From the NCBI GenBank assembly GCA_934792465.1, contig CAKVOK010000007.1, forward strand, positions 1 through 64,000: a stretch of DNA of 64,000 nucleotides. Reading direction: 5' to 3'. The DNA is from an uncultured Clostridia bacterium (GTDB taxonomy: Bacteria; Bacillota; Clostridia; RUG12999). Made by a program: the position numbers and the translations under genes. Positions 9,747 through 18,290 of the stretch are shown one piece after another. Position 1 is the first letter of the stretch. The number at the start of each line of letters is the position of its first letter. The notes beneath the pieces were generated by a model. The model searched no databases. It was not told the origin of the DNA and worked only from the letters and a program-made list of their open reading frames with translations.

Positions 9747-11189
9747 ATGTTAAAAAAATCAATAACGGCATTTATGACTGTCATACTTATGGCGGTAATG
9801 ATGATGGGTGTCAATGCGGCACCCGAAATTAAATGGGTTTCAAAAAACGAACCTGTGGGAACAGCTACGGCGGCGGTATACAGTGACGGATATGTGTTTG
9901 TTACCGAAGGAACAGCACTGGGGGAATACGATGTGAGCGACCCTCAAAATCCGATAAAGGTAAAAAGCTTGCCGATATTGGGCGGTTATCAGGCTCAAAG
10001 GCTTGCGGTACGTGGAAAATACCTGTTTGTAGGCTGTGCACATGTAATAAGAGTGTATGATATTTCGGACAAAAGCAATCCGATTGATATTGCTGGTTTC
10101 AGACATGCAAATGCGTATTGTCAGGGCATATCTGTTGACGATAATTACCTTTATGTTTGTGCACATTCGAACGGACTCAAGATATTAAGGGCGAGCGACG
10201 CTGAGCTTGACGCCATGAGCAGAGAAACCCCCGGAGGACTTACGGCAGTATATGCACCGGCAAATCGGGCAATAGGTGTAACAACTGCTCAGTATTTAAA
10301 GGACGGAATGCTGTATGTATGCACAAACCCGGGTGCTGCCGATATAAATGCAGCGTTTATGGTATATGATGTGTCCGAGGCGGCAGCACCGAAACTGAAA
10401 GGTTACTGCGAACTGAAACATATAGGTAATCCAAGCAAGGGACTTAGAATGTCATCAATTGCGTTAAAAGGAAATTATGCGTATGTGGGTACAAACGACG
10501 CTCAGGCACAGACAACAACATCCGGAGCTTCAAATGGAATATATGTGTTTGATGTGAGTTCGGCGAAAAATAACACGTCGGATACGCCTGTTATAATGAA
10601 TTACATAAATCTTGTACAGATAGAAAATATTAACTATCCGCGCCGAATTTCCGGTTTGCTTGCATATGGAGATTATCTTATTGCAAATGATCAGGATTCA
10701 CAGTGTATAAGACTTTACAGTATAAAAAATCCGGCGTCGCCGATTCAGATTGCTGCTGTTAAAACACAGAGCGGAGAGAAAAACGGAGCAATTGCCTCGG
10801 CAATAAATGACAATATGATTTATGTGGCGGATAACAGCGCCGGTTTCGGAATATATAAGATTTCGGGCGAGGATATTCTTCTTTCGGCAATTAAAAACGG
10901 AGAAGAAGTGTATGAAATTGAGGACGGAGAGATATATGCAAAAGCAAAAATTTCCAACTTTACGGCTGCGCCTAAAAAATGCTCGCTGATTTTGGCGGTA
11001 TATAACGGTGGTAAGCTTGAGGAATGTAAAGCCATATGGAACACAGATATTCCGGCAGCAACCGAAGGCTATGAAATAACAACCGACGCTGCGGAAATAC
11101 CGATGCTTCATGATGGGTACAGTATAAAAATTTTTACGGTTGACGGAGGAGGAGCACTCAGACCGCTTGGAGATATATTGGAAAGATAA
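9747..11189 (+). CDS. Secreted LVIVD-repeat beta-propeller protein
   Basis: A 480-residue protein with a signal peptide (MLKKSITAFMTVILMAVMMMGVNAA). Residues about 25-375 are LVIVD-type repeats, for example YDVSDPQNPIKVKSLPI, GKYLFVGCAHVIRVYDISD, DNYLYVCAHSNGLKIL and GNYAYVGTND, which form a beta-propeller in this family. Residues about 380-480 are the small beta module found in several neighbours (LAVYNGGKLEECKAIWN). No catalytic motif is visible. It closely parallels the N-terminal half of the protein at 6416, as if that fusion had been split, so it may bind the same glycan or partner at the surface. A strong AAAGGAG site, donated by the dispersed repeat, precedes the ATG. A hairpin follows the stop at 11216. 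Confidence 0.85.
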   Translation: MLKKSITAFMTVILMAVMMMGVNAAPEIKWVSKNEPVGTATAAVYSDGYVFVTEGTALGEYDVSDPQNPIKVKSLPILGGYQAQRLAVRGKYLFVGCAHVIRVYDISDKSNPIDIAGFRHANAYCQGISVDDNYLYVCAHSNGLKILRASDAELDAMSRETPGGLTAVYAPANRAIGVTTAQYLKDGMLYVCTNPGAADINAAFMVYDVSEAAAPKLKGYCELKHIGNPSKGLRMSSIALKGNYAYVGTNDAQAQTTTSGASNGIYVFDVSSAKNNTSDTPVIMNYINLVQIENINYPRRISGLLAYGDYLIANDQDSQCIRLYSIKNPASPIQIAAVKTQSGEKNGAIASAINDNMIYVADNSAGFGIYKISGEDILLSAIKNGEEVYEIEDGEIYAKAKISNFTAAPKKCSLILAVYNGGKLEECKAIWNTDIPAATEGYEITTDAAEIPMLHDGYSIKIFTVDGGGALRPLGDILER

Positions 11190-11215
11190 AGTAAATATAC
11201 AAATTTAGATTGAAC

Positions 11216-11235
11216 GGGCGATTTGCACATCGCCC
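11216..11235 (+). terminator. Hairpin, probable terminator after the LVIVD gene
   Basis: GGGCGAT (11216-11222) pairs perfectly with ATCGCCC (11229-11235) around a 6-base loop. The following TTCGATCTTGTT is only moderately T-rich, so termination may be partial. It would close the operon that runs from the left edge. Confidence 0.55.
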
Positions 11236-11267
11236 TTCGATCTTGTTAAAACAAAATGGAGGATATT

Positions 11268-12011
11268 GTGACGGAAAGCGTAATATATAAGGATAATTTA
11301 AAACTGATTATTTCCAGACCGCAAAAATGCAGTGCAGATTATTCGGTACTGTTCATACACGGCGGGGCGTGGAAAAACGGAACGGCGGAGCTGTTCCTTA
11401 GAAATATGGAGTATTTTGAACAAAAAGGCATAACGTCGGCGTCTGTAGAATACAGGACAGTTACGGAAGGCACAACGATAGACGATTGTATAAATGACTG
11501 TGAGGATGCCGTTTTGTATTTGAAAAGGAATGCGGAAAGGTTGGGCATTGATGCAGATAAAATTGTAGCGTTCGGGGATTCTGCCGGTGCGCATATTGCC
11601 GCAATACTCGGAACGCCGTCCATGCTGAAAAATAAAGATGCGCAGGTGAGACTGACGGTGAATTGCAATGCTGTCTGCGATCTGACCGGAAGCTGGATGA
11701 ATGCCGTGACATGGGGAAAAGATATTTTCGATACATATAACAAGGCATATGAGCTTTCGCCGATTTGGCATGTTGATAAAAATAATTCACCTCAAATTAT
11801 ATTGCACGGACTTAAGGACGAAGCGGTTTTGCCTCAGGACAGCCTGAAATACTATTATGAACTGAAAAAACAAGGCGTGGAAACGGAAATATTTTTTTTG
11901 CCGGAGGAAAAGCACGCATTTATTCTGTACGATTATTATGCGTCCGAAGAAACCGTTACAAAGATTATGGACAGGATTGTCAACGAAATAGAAAAAATTT
12001 TAAAAATATGA
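11268..12011 (+). CDS. Alpha/beta-hydrolase, probable carbohydrate esterase
   Basis: I prefer the GTG at 11268, because GGAGG lies 5 bases upstream of it; the in-frame ATG at 11256 would overlap that site. The product has 247 residues and no signal peptide. It shows the oxyanion motif HGGAWKNG near residue 27 and the nucleophile elbow GDSAG with Ser105. A plausible acid is Asp184 (LHGLKDEAV) and the catalytic His is His216 (EEKHAF). This is the classic set of BD-FAE/esterase-lipase enzymes, many of which remove acetyl groups from imported oligosaccharides. Being cytoplasmic, it would act after import. It sits between the LVIVD gene's hairpin and the promoter of the next regulator. The substrate is unknown. 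Confidence 0.85.
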   Translation: MTESVIYKDNLKLIISRPQKCSADYSVLFIHGGAWKNGTAELFLRNMEYFEQKGITSASVEYRTVTEGTTIDDCINDCEDAVLYLKRNAERLGIDADKIVAFGDSAGAHIAAILGTPSMLKNKDAQVRLTVNCNAVCDLTGSWMNAVTWGKDIFDTYNKAYELSPIWHVDKNNSPQIILHGLKDEAVLPQDSLKYYYELKKQGVETEIFFLPEEKHAFILYDYYASEETVTKIMDRIVNEIEKILKI

Positions 12012-12040
12012 TGGACAAAGCGAAAAAATCGGTGTATAAT
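12012..12040 (+). promoter_or_regulatory. Sigma-A-type promoter of the membrane AraC regulator
   Basis: TGGACA at 12012-12017 is followed by a 17-base spacer and a perfect TATAAT at 12035-12040. The start codon of the next gene lies 22 bases further on, behind a GGGGTGAG ribosome site. Confidence 0.75.
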
Positions 12041-12062
12041 ATATATTCATAGGGGTGAGAAA

Positions 12063-14300
12063 ATGCGCGGTGACAATAGATATATACACAAATATAAATA
12101 TAACAGCATATACATAAAAACAATGACGTCGTATATTTTGTTTTTTACATTGATTATATTTGTAGTGGGCGGTATAGGATATGTTCGCATAGACAACAGC
12201 AACCGGGATAAGATATACAGCGCCGATTATGAAAATCTTCGTCAAATAAGCAAAACACTGGATCTTACTATGGACAAAATTGATATTTTATCGTATAATA
12301 TGGTCAATGACGTATATTTGCAAAAGGATTTTTCAAAGCTCGATATTGAAGAAATATATCATATGAAAAAGGATTTTTTCTCAAAGTTTCAAACCGAAAA
12401 CGTAATAGATTCGATATATATTTATTATAAGAACAGCGGAAAAATTATTTCGAAAAACGACGGGGTTACGGATATATCTCAGTTTGAAGATAACGGATTT
12501 TTGGAAGAGTATAAGAAGAATTATCCGTTGTTTTTAAGACAGGTAAGAATGTACAGAAACATTGTGCGGAACAACGAAAAAGTTCCGGTAATTACCGTGA
12601 TGAGAGGATTTTCACCGACAAATACCAATGAGAGCGGAGCGCTTGTGATAAACATAAATGCCGATAAATTGTTGGAACTTATCGACGGCAGCGAAAATAA
12701 TGTCAAAAGCATCGTTATACTGAATGAGAACGGGAAGACGCTGATGGGCGATAAGAAATTTGAGAGCGAATTGCGGGAAATGACCGGGGAAAGCAGAATG
12801 AAATTCTCCTTGGGGAAAACAAAATATGAGGCGGTATCACTGATAAGCAAAGCAGGCGGCTGGAAATATTTTAATGTTTACAACCTTAAAAAGCTTAACG
12901 GTGTAAGCAATAAAATTAAAATGTATACATTCGGAATTATACTTATATGCCTTGCGATTTGGACCGCATTTTCAATGGTGATGGCGATGAATATTTATAA
13001 CCCCATTACAAAAATACTGGCGAAAACCGTGAAAGACCAAGAGGCGGTAAACGATACGGCAAAAAATGAGATAGAACTGCTCGATATGCTTGTGGACAAG
13101 ATAATAATAAGCAAGGATACGGCGGAGGATTTTTATAATGAAAATAAAAATTCAATATTGCAGGGTATGCTGCTCAGTCTTTGCTACGGAAAGGTCGGCG
13201 AAGACGATAAAAGCCATATCTGCACAGTATTTGAAAAAATGGGATTTTCTTTGAAAGACAGCATGTTTGCGGCGGTTGTAATTCAGATAGAAAACGATGC
13301 GCATACAATATCGAATATAAATAAATGCGTACACAAATATAACAGCTGCAACGGCAGCGGATTTAAAATATGCATAACTTATGTACAGCAAAACAGAATA
13401 GTGGGTATATTGCTGTTTCGCGAAGAAAGCAGCGATGTTATGGGCGCAGCCGAGGAAATCAGAAAATACCTGAAAGATGAGTGCATTATAGAATCGTCTG
13501 TGGGCATAGGAAATACATATGATAAGATAGAACAGTTTTCCTTGTCGTTCCATGAAGCTTTGGACGCGCTTATGTACAAGAAGCTGTCGGGAGAAAATGT
13601 TATTCATATAAGCAGCTTTATAAAAAACGGGAAAAATCCGAAATATTATTATCCGATAAACAAGGAAATGAATATGGTGGAGGCTATCAAACTCGGAAAT
13701 GCCGAGGGAGCGTTAAAAACGGCGGATGAAATTTATGTTGAACTGATATCATCGGGACAAAGCATGGAATTTTTCTCCGGAATATATTGGCAGGTTATAA
13801 ACGGAATAATTCGTGCGCTGAGTACCATGGGTATTACTTATGCGGAAGCGGCCGGAAATAACTATGCCGACGACTTTGCACTGTATTCGTCTTTGAAAAC
13901 AGCGGGGGAAATGCATTTAATGATAAATGAACGCATTAAAGCGTCTATTGATTATATCAATGAAAACCGCAATTTCGGCAACGAAAATATGACAAACAAA
14001 ATTAAAAAGTATGTGGAGGAACATATAAAGGATGAACTTAGCCTTACGGTATTCGGAGAGATTACGGGCAGATCTCCCGAATATGTATCAAAGATATTCA
14101 AGAAAACCGCAGGGATAGGGCTTAAAGAATATATAACTGCGGCAAGAATCGAAACGGCAAAGCGAATGCTTGTCGAAACAGACGAGGACATAAACAAAAT
14201 TGCCGAAAAGTCGGGATATGACAACATACGAAGTTTTCAGAGAACCTTTCGTGCTGTTGTGGGAATGTCGGCGGGCGATTACAGAAAAAGAATGAAATAA
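12063..14300 (+). CDS. Membrane-bound AraC-family regulator with extracellular sensor region
   Basis: A 745-residue protein with two membrane segments, about 19-42 (YILFFTLIIFVVGGIGY) and 287-312 (FGIILICLAIWTAFSMVM). They enclose a roughly 245-residue outside region of the Cache-like type. The cytoplasmic part ends with an AraC double helix-turn-helix (about 645-745): LTVFGEITGRSPEYVSKIFK and INKIAEKSGYDNIRSFQRTF. Such one-piece regulators sense extracellular sugars and activate nearby glycan genes without a kinase step. No receiver Asp or kinase motif is present. It has its own promoter and a GGGGTGAG ribosome site 5-6 bases from the ATG. The likely targets are the flanking enzyme genes, including the fucosidase downstream. 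Confidence 0.88.
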   Translation: MRGDNRYIHKYKYNSIYIKTMTSYILFFTLIIFVVGGIGYVRIDNSNRDKIYSADYENLRQISKTLDLTMDKIDILSYNMVNDVYLQKDFSKLDIEEIYHMKKDFFSKFQTENVIDSIYIYYKNSGKIISKNDGVTDISQFEDNGFLEEYKKNYPLFLRQVRMYRNIVRNNEKVPVITVMRGFSPTNTNESGALVININADKLLELIDGSENNVKSIVILNENGKTLMGDKKFESELREMTGESRMKFSLGKTKYEAVSLISKAGGWKYFNVYNLKKLNGVSNKIKMYTFGIILICLAIWTAFSMVMAMNIYNPITKILAKTVKDQEAVNDTAKNEIELLDMLVDKIIISKDTAEDFYNENKNSILQGMLLSLCYGKVGEDDKSHICTVFEKMGFSLKDSMFAAVVIQIENDAHTISNINKCVHKYNSCNGSGFKICITYVQQNRIVGILLFREESSDVMGAAEEIRKYLKDECIIESSVGIGNTYDKIEQFSLSFHEALDALMYKKLSGENVIHISSFIKNGKNPKYYYPINKEMNMVEAIKLGNAEGALKTADEIYVELISSGQSMEFFSGIYWQVINGIIRALSTMGITYAEAAGNNYADDFALYSSLKTAGEMHLMINERIKASIDYINENRNFGNENMTNKIKKYVEEHIKDELSLTVFGEITGRSPEYVSKIFKKTAGIGLKEYITAARIETAKRMLVETDEDINKIAEKSGYDNIRSFQRTFRAVVGMSAGDYRKRMK

Positions 14301-14313
14301 CCGTGAATTGTGT

Positions 14314-14348
14314 GCATCATTGATTTGCATAAGTTTATTCAATGATGC
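14314..14348 (+). terminator. Intergenic hairpin between regulator and fucosidase
   Basis: GCATCATTGA (14314-14323) pairs perfectly with TCAATGATGC (14339-14348) around a 15-base loop. No T-run follows, so it may be a processing or stability hairpin, or an attenuator, rather than a strong terminator. Confidence 0.45.
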
Positions 14349-14376
14349 GTGGAGTGAATCCAAAGGAGAGAAGAAA

Positions 14377-15600
14377 GTGAAAACAAAAGCAATACCTACG
14401 GAAGCGCAGATGAATTGGCAGGATGCGGAGCTCGGGATGTTTGCGCATTTCGGTTTGAATACGTTCAACGGCAAAGAATGGAGCGACGGAACGCTTGATA
14501 AGAACAGCTTTAATCCGGAAAAATTCGATGCATATCAATGGGTGAAAACCGCAAAGGACGCAGGTTTTAAATATTTTATGCTTACGGCGAAGCATCATGA
14601 CGGCTTTTGCTTGTGGCAGACAAAAACAACGGATTATTCGGTGAAGAGTATTTCATGGAAAGACGGCAAAGGCGATGTTGTACGTGATGTGTCGAATGCG
14701 TGCGAAAAGCTGGGAATAAAATTCGGTGTATACCTCTCGCCGTGGGACAGACATGAAAAATGCTACACGGATAAAGAAGCGTATGATAAATTTTACATAG
14801 AACAGCTTGAAGAGCTTATGACAGGCTACGGAGATATCTTTGAGGTGTGGTTTGACGGTGCCGGCTCGGAGGGCAGAGTATATGATTGGGATAAAATCAT
14901 AGGTACGGTGCATAAATATCATCCGAATGCAATGATATTCAATATGGGAACGCCTACGATACGCTGGGTTGGCAATGAAGCCGGCATAGCACCTCAGCCA
15001 TGCTTTAATGAGGCAAAAGAGGCGAGAGTAAGTATGTTCACAAACGATATGCTGACATGGTCGGAAAAAACACCGTTGTGGGTGCCCGCAGAATGTGACG
15101 CTACGATAAGGCGGGGCGGTTGGTTTTGGCATGAGAACGAAGAAAACACGCTCAGGCAGCCGGATGAACTTGAGTATATATATTTAAATTCCGTCGGACA
15201 CGGGGCGAATCTGCTCTTGAATATAGCGCCGGATAAGGACGGACTGCTTCCGAAATGCGATGTTGAAAGAGTGAACGAATTGGGCGATTTTATACGCAGT
15301 ATATATGAAAATAAAATTGCCGAAGTATCGTCGGACAAAGACGAAACGGTTATAGAATTTGAAGAATTTAAACATCTTTCGTATATTGTAACGGCGGAGG
15401 ATATACGTTTCGGAGAAAATATAAGAAAATACAGAATAGACGCAGATATGTACGGCGGATGGATAAAGATTGCCGAGGGAACAAGCGTCGGACACAAGAA
15501 AATTGATGCCGTAAAAGGGATTTGCGCAAAGGCAATAAGATTTACGGTTCTTGAAAAAAGCGATAATGTCAGAATCAAAAGCATTGCCGTATGCGGATAA
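14377..15600 (+). CDS. GH29 alpha-L-fucosidase, cytoplasmic
   Basis: The GTG at 14377 is chosen because AAAGGAGAG lies just upstream and the GH29 fold begins at IPTEAQMNWQDAELGMFAHF. Upstream in-frame codons encode non-family sequence. The protein has 407 residues and no signal peptide. Family hallmarks are GMFAHFGLNTF, KYFMLTAKHHDGFCLW, GVYLSPWDRHE and EVWFDGA, in which Asp160 is the expected nucleophile. The WFDGA context suits the GH29-B type, which prefers branched alpha-1,3/1,4-linked fucose, but specificity cannot be fixed from sequence. A short beta-sandwich (about 320-407) closes the protein. It would release fucose from oligosaccharides taken up by the transporters in this region. 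It is convergent with the AraC gene on the other strand. Confidence 0.93.
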   Translation: MKTKAIPTEAQMNWQDAELGMFAHFGLNTFNGKEWSDGTLDKNSFNPEKFDAYQWVKTAKDAGFKYFMLTAKHHDGFCLWQTKTTDYSVKSISWKDGKGDVVRDVSNACEKLGIKFGVYLSPWDRHEKCYTDKEAYDKFYIEQLEELMTGYGDIFEVWFDGAGSEGRVYDWDKIIGTVHKYHPNAMIFNMGTPTIRWVGNEAGIAPQPCFNEAKEARVSMFTNDMLTWSEKTPLWVPAECDATIRRGGWFWHENEENTLRQPDELEYIYLNSVGHGANLLLNIAPDKDGLLPKCDVERVNELGDFIRSIYENKIAEVSSDKDETVIEFEEFKHLSYIVTAEDIRFGENIRKYRIDADMYGGWIKIAEGTSVGHKKIDAVKGICAKAIRFTVLEKSDNVRIKSIAVCG

Positions 15601-15622
15601 ACTTGGTTTTGCATAAATGCCG

Positions 15623-16432
15623 TCACTGTGCGGAGGGGGAATGTCCGTAATATTTCTTATATGCACGGTAAAAGGCAGAATAGTCGTTGAATCCTGCGGC
15701 TTTGCCGGCTAAAGCCGGCGAAACCGCATTTTTTATAAGCCGATTTGCGTATATAAGCTTTTTATTTAAAATATATCTGTAGATTGATATGTTAAGTTCG
15801 CTGCTGAATTTGTGCGAAAGCTGTGATTTTGATACATACATATTTTTTGCTATCTGTTCAATATCCATATCATTTTTAAAATTGTTATTTATGTAAACAA
15901 GCGTGCGATATATAAGAGAATCCCTATCTCTGTTTTCCGAAACGGACAAGCTTGTAATATTCGTCTTAAGCTCAAGCATAAGGCGTGTGAAAAAAGAATA
16001 CAGGAAAAGCTGCATTTCGTCGGTTGAATAGCTGCGGCAAAATGAATTTTCAATGTCTTTAAAGAGTCTGACTGCCATATCGCACGGCGAATACGATATG
16101 TAAATGCTTTGCGTGCATCGGCATATAAGCTCGCCGCAGCCGTCAACATCGAGAAAATTCAGGCAGTGCCTTGTATATTCGTCTTCGTTTTCCATAGTGA
16201 AAGTGTGGAATGTTTCTTTCGGTATAATAATCAGCATACCGGGCTTCAAATCAATTTCCGTTTTTTCGGAAATGAATTTTCCGTGCGCATTTTTTATGTA
16301 AAGAATTTCGTGGTAATCGTGAAATTCGTTGCCTTGCTCGATAGATTTCCCCTTTGCATATCTAAAGAAGATATTATCGGTCTTTATAATGTTTTCAAAT
16401 CCTGCCATAAAATCTGCCGCCCTCTCTCTCAT
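15623..16432 (-). CDS. AraC-family regulator (cupin sensor plus C-terminal HTH)
   Basis: A 269-residue protein. The N-terminal half (about 10-150) is cupin-like, with HDYHEILYIKNAHGKF and a metal- or sugar-pocket pattern. The C-terminal 100 residues are an AraC double HTH (MDIEQIAKNMYVSKSQLSHKF; LAGKAAGFNDYSAFYRAYKK). The start may instead be the in-frame ATG at 16408 (MAGFENI), preceded by GGCGG. It is divergent from the aldolase/kinase operon and shares a 115-base control region holding two near-identical palindromes. That makes it the obvious regulator of that operon and of itself. Its 3' end is convergent with the fucosidase gene. Confidence 0.9.
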   Translation of the reverse strand: MRERAADFMAGFENIIKTDNIFFRYAKGKSIEQGNEFHDYHEILYIKNAHGKFISEKTEIDLKPGMLIIIPKETFHTFTMENEDEYTRHCLNFLDVDGCGELICRCTQSIYISYSPCDMAVRLFKDIENSFCRSYSTDEMQLFLYSFFTRLMLELKTNITSLSVSENRDRDSLIYRTLVYINNNFKNDMDIEQIAKNMYVSKSQLSHKFSSELNISIYRYILNKKLIYANRLIKNAVSPALAGKAAGFNDYSAFYRAYKKYYGHSPSAQ

Positions 16433-16444
16433 TTATCAATATTT

Positions 16445-16473
16445 ATTGTATCACAATATTGCACAAAATGCAA
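16445..16473 (-). promoter_or_regulatory. Promoter of the divergent AraC gene
   Basis: Read on the minus strand, TTGCAT (16473-16468) is followed by a 17-base spacer and TACAAT (16450-16445), 13 bases before the start codon at 16432. The -35 overlaps the left operator palindrome, so binding there would block this promoter: likely autorepression. Confidence 0.55.
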
Positions 16474-16493
16474 TACATAATGCACGAAATGCA
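16460..16493. promoter_or_regulatory. Twin palindromic operator, probably for the adjacent AraC regulator
   Basis: TGCACAAAATGCA (16460-16472) and TGCACGAAATGCA (16481-16493) differ by one base. Each has TGCA ends around a 5-base core. Their starts are 21 bp apart, two helical turns, so two HTH units would lie on the same face. The right copy ends 1 base before the -35 of the aldolase promoter, the usual place for an AraC-type activator to touch RNA polymerase. Confidence 0.7.
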
Positions 16494-16494
16494 C

Positions 16495-16523
16495 TTGAAA
16501 TTGCTATTTGTGTAATGTATAAT
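16495..16523 (+). promoter_or_regulatory. Promoter of the aldolase/kinase operon
   Basis: TTGAAA (16495-16500), a 17-base spacer and a perfect TATAAT (16518-16523). The gene starts at 16548 behind GGGAGG. The operator palindrome abuts the -35. Confidence 0.8.
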
Positions 16524-16547
16524 TGGGTATAAAGGGAGGTTTTGATT

Positions 16548-17207
16548 ATGAAAAGAGAAACGATAATATCGGAAATCAGAAAAGAAAAAATCATTGTTAT
16601 TGTAAGAAATGTCGAAAAAGAAAAGATTAAATTTCTTGCGGAGGCAATGTATAAAGGAGGAATACGGTTAATTGAGATTACTTTCTCCGCAGACGGAAAG
16701 TCGGATAAGGAAACTGCGGAAAAAATCAAGCTGCTTGCCGAAGAGTTTGAGGGGAAAATGCATATAGGGGCAGGAACGGTGCTCACGGAAAGGCAGGTTG
16801 AAACCGCTTATGAGGCAGGAGCGGAATTTATTATATCGCCGGATACGTGCGTGGATGTGATAAGGAAAACACGTGAACTTAATTTGGTATCTGTCCCGGG
16901 GGCGCTCACACCGAGTGAAATCAGAACGGCTCACGATGCCGGTGCGGATTTTGTCAAACTGTTTCCGATAACAAATCTCGGTACAAAATATTTTAAGGCG
17001 GTAAAAGCGCCGCTTTCGAATATCGAATTTCTGGCGGTGGGGGGAATAGATGAAAATAATATGCGAGAGTATGCCGATGCCGGCATTGCGGGATTCGGCA
17101 TAGGCTCCAATATCGTAAATAAAAAAATGATAGCGGAAAATAATTGGGAGGCGGTGACGAGGCTTGCCGAGAAATATTGCGAAGCTGTTCGGGAGTGTGG
17201 AAAATGA
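16548..17207 (+). CDS. eda: 2-keto-3-deoxy-6-phosphogluconate/galactonate (KDPG/KDPGal) aldolase
   Basis: ATG at 16548 lies 8 bases after GGGAGG; an upstream TTG at 16542 is unlikely. The 219 residues cover the whole class I aldolase. Glu43 in LIEITF and the Schiff-base Lys137 in DFVKLFPITNLG match the known catalytic pair of the Eda/DgoA family, and VGGID and GIGSNIV form the phosphate-binding loops. The reaction splits a 2-keto-3-deoxy-6-phospho sugar acid into pyruvate and glyceraldehyde 3-phosphate in the cytoplasm. It overlaps the next gene by 4 bases (ATGA), so the aldolase and kinase are translationally coupled. Because the partner is DgoK-like, the substrate may be the galactonate epimer; the sequence does not decide between the two. 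Confidence 0.93.
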   Translation: MKRETIISEIRKEKIIVIVRNVEKEKIKFLAEAMYKGGIRLIEITFSADGKSDKETAEKIKLLAEEFEGKMHIGAGTVLTERQVETAYEAGAEFIISPDTCVDVIRKTRELNLVSVPGALTPSEIRTAHDAGADFVKLFPITNLGTKYFKAVKAPLSNIEFLAVGGIDENNMREYADAGIAGFGIGSNIVNKKMIAENNWEAVTRLAEKYCEAVRECGK

Positions 17208-18103
17208 GCGGATATATTGCGATTGACGGCGGAACGACCAATACAAGAGTAAGCTTTGTAAAAAACGGAGAGGTTGTCGGACGGATAAAGGAAAGCACGG
17301 GCGCCGGAGACGGCAGAGAAAAACTGATGCGCGCCGTAGCGGAAATGCTGAATGAAGCCGAACGGGATTTCGGAAAAGCCGAAGCAATCATTGCTTCGGG
17401 AATGATTACGAGCAAAAACGGTTTGTATGAACTTCCGCATATTTCGGCACCGGCAGGAATAAAGGATTTGCACGCCGGCATGAAAAAAGCGAGAATCATG
17501 GGATTTGATTTTACTTTCATTCCGGGAATAAAAAAAGAAAGTAAATCGGCGGAAAACGCCGATATGATGCGTGGCGAGGAAACGGAACTTGCGGGGCTTG
17601 CGGAAAAACCCGAATCGGATTGCGCATATATATTGCCGGGGTCGCATTCAAAGTGTATTTTGACGGACGAAAGCGGAAGAATATGCGATTTTTCCACGTA
17701 TCTCACGGGTGAAATGATTTCGGCGCTTATCGGCGGCACGATTTTGAAAGAAAGCGTTTGTTATTCCGATACGGATACGGAGTATTTGGCGTATGGGTTT
17801 GATATGTGCGAAAAACTCGGCATAAATGAGGCTCTCTTCAAAACAAGAATTTTAGACTGTGTTGTCGGATGTGAAAAACCGAAAATATTCAGCTGTTTTA
17901 TGGGCGTGGTAATGCATGACGAAATAAAACGCATAGCGAACATCGGTGCAAAAAAATACGTTGTGGGCGGAAAAAGCGAGCTGCGTATTCCGGAAACGTT
18001 TTTGCTGAGAAAGCTTGCGGGGGATAACGTATTTGAACTGACGGACGAAATGTGCAAAAATGCGTCGGCACTGGGTGCGGTTAAAATATTTGAATATAAA
18101 TAA
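17204..18103 (+). CDS. dgoK: 2-dehydro-3-deoxygalactonokinase (DgoK family)
   Basis: The start at 17204 overlaps the aldolase stop (ATGA) and gives 299 residues, normal for DgoK. The N-terminus MSGYIAIDGGTTNTRVSF carries the phosphate-1 loop of the sugar-kinase/actin-like fold. Further family stretches include AEAIIASGMITSKNGLYELPH, LPGSHSKCIL and the C-terminal KYVVGGKSEL. It phosphorylates 2-keto-3-deoxygalactonate, or in some hosts KDG, feeding the coupled aldolase. The pair would take products of uronate or aldonate breakdown to central metabolism. No dehydratase or uronate isomerase lies in this window, so the upstream steps must be encoded elsewhere. Regulated together with the aldolase by the divergent AraC protein. 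Confidence 0.88.
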   Translation: MSGYIAIDGGTTNTRVSFVKNGEVVGRIKESTGAGDGREKLMRAVAEMLNEAERDFGKAEAIIASGMITSKNGLYELPHISAPAGIKDLHAGMKKARIMGFDFTFIPGIKKESKSAENADMMRGEETELAGLAEKPESDCAYILPGSHSKCILTDESGRICDFSTYLTGEMISALIGGTILKESVCYSDTDTEYLAYGFDMCEKLGINEALFKTRILDCVVGCEKPKIFSCFMGVVMHDEIKRIANIGAKKYVVGGKSELRIPETFLLRKLAGDNVFELTDEMCKNASALGAVKIFEYK

Positions 18104-18196
18104 TGCACAGAGGGAGCGGCAAAACGGTTTCGTTTTGAAATTTCCGCCGGGCAATTCAAAAATAAAAAAAAGACACGTAATATCAAAAAAGGTTAC

Positions 18197-18225
18197 TTTA
18201 CTTGTTTGAATTTAGATGATATAAT
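18197..18225 (+). promoter_or_regulatory. Promoter of the large secreted-protein operon
   Basis: TTTACT (18197-18202), a 17-base spacer and a perfect TATAAT (18220-18225), 65 bases before the next ATG. Just upstream, CAAAACG (18120-18126) and CGTTTTG (18131-18137) form a small hairpin after the kinase gene. Confidence 0.6.
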
Positions 18226-18290
18226 AGCAATGTATATGACTGATTGATATGAACCGCGGTTGTTTATCAAATTTAAAGGAGGAAAAGTAA

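Noticed and set aside
16460..16493. Two near-identical 13-bp repeats considered as a short CRISPR-like array
   Set aside because: Only two short palindromic units between divergent promoters; they fit operator sites, and no cas genes are present.
16668..17739. Several overlapping minus-strand frames opposite the aldolase and kinase genes
   Set aside because: Both plus-strand genes have intact active-site motifs and the frames have no coherent domain.
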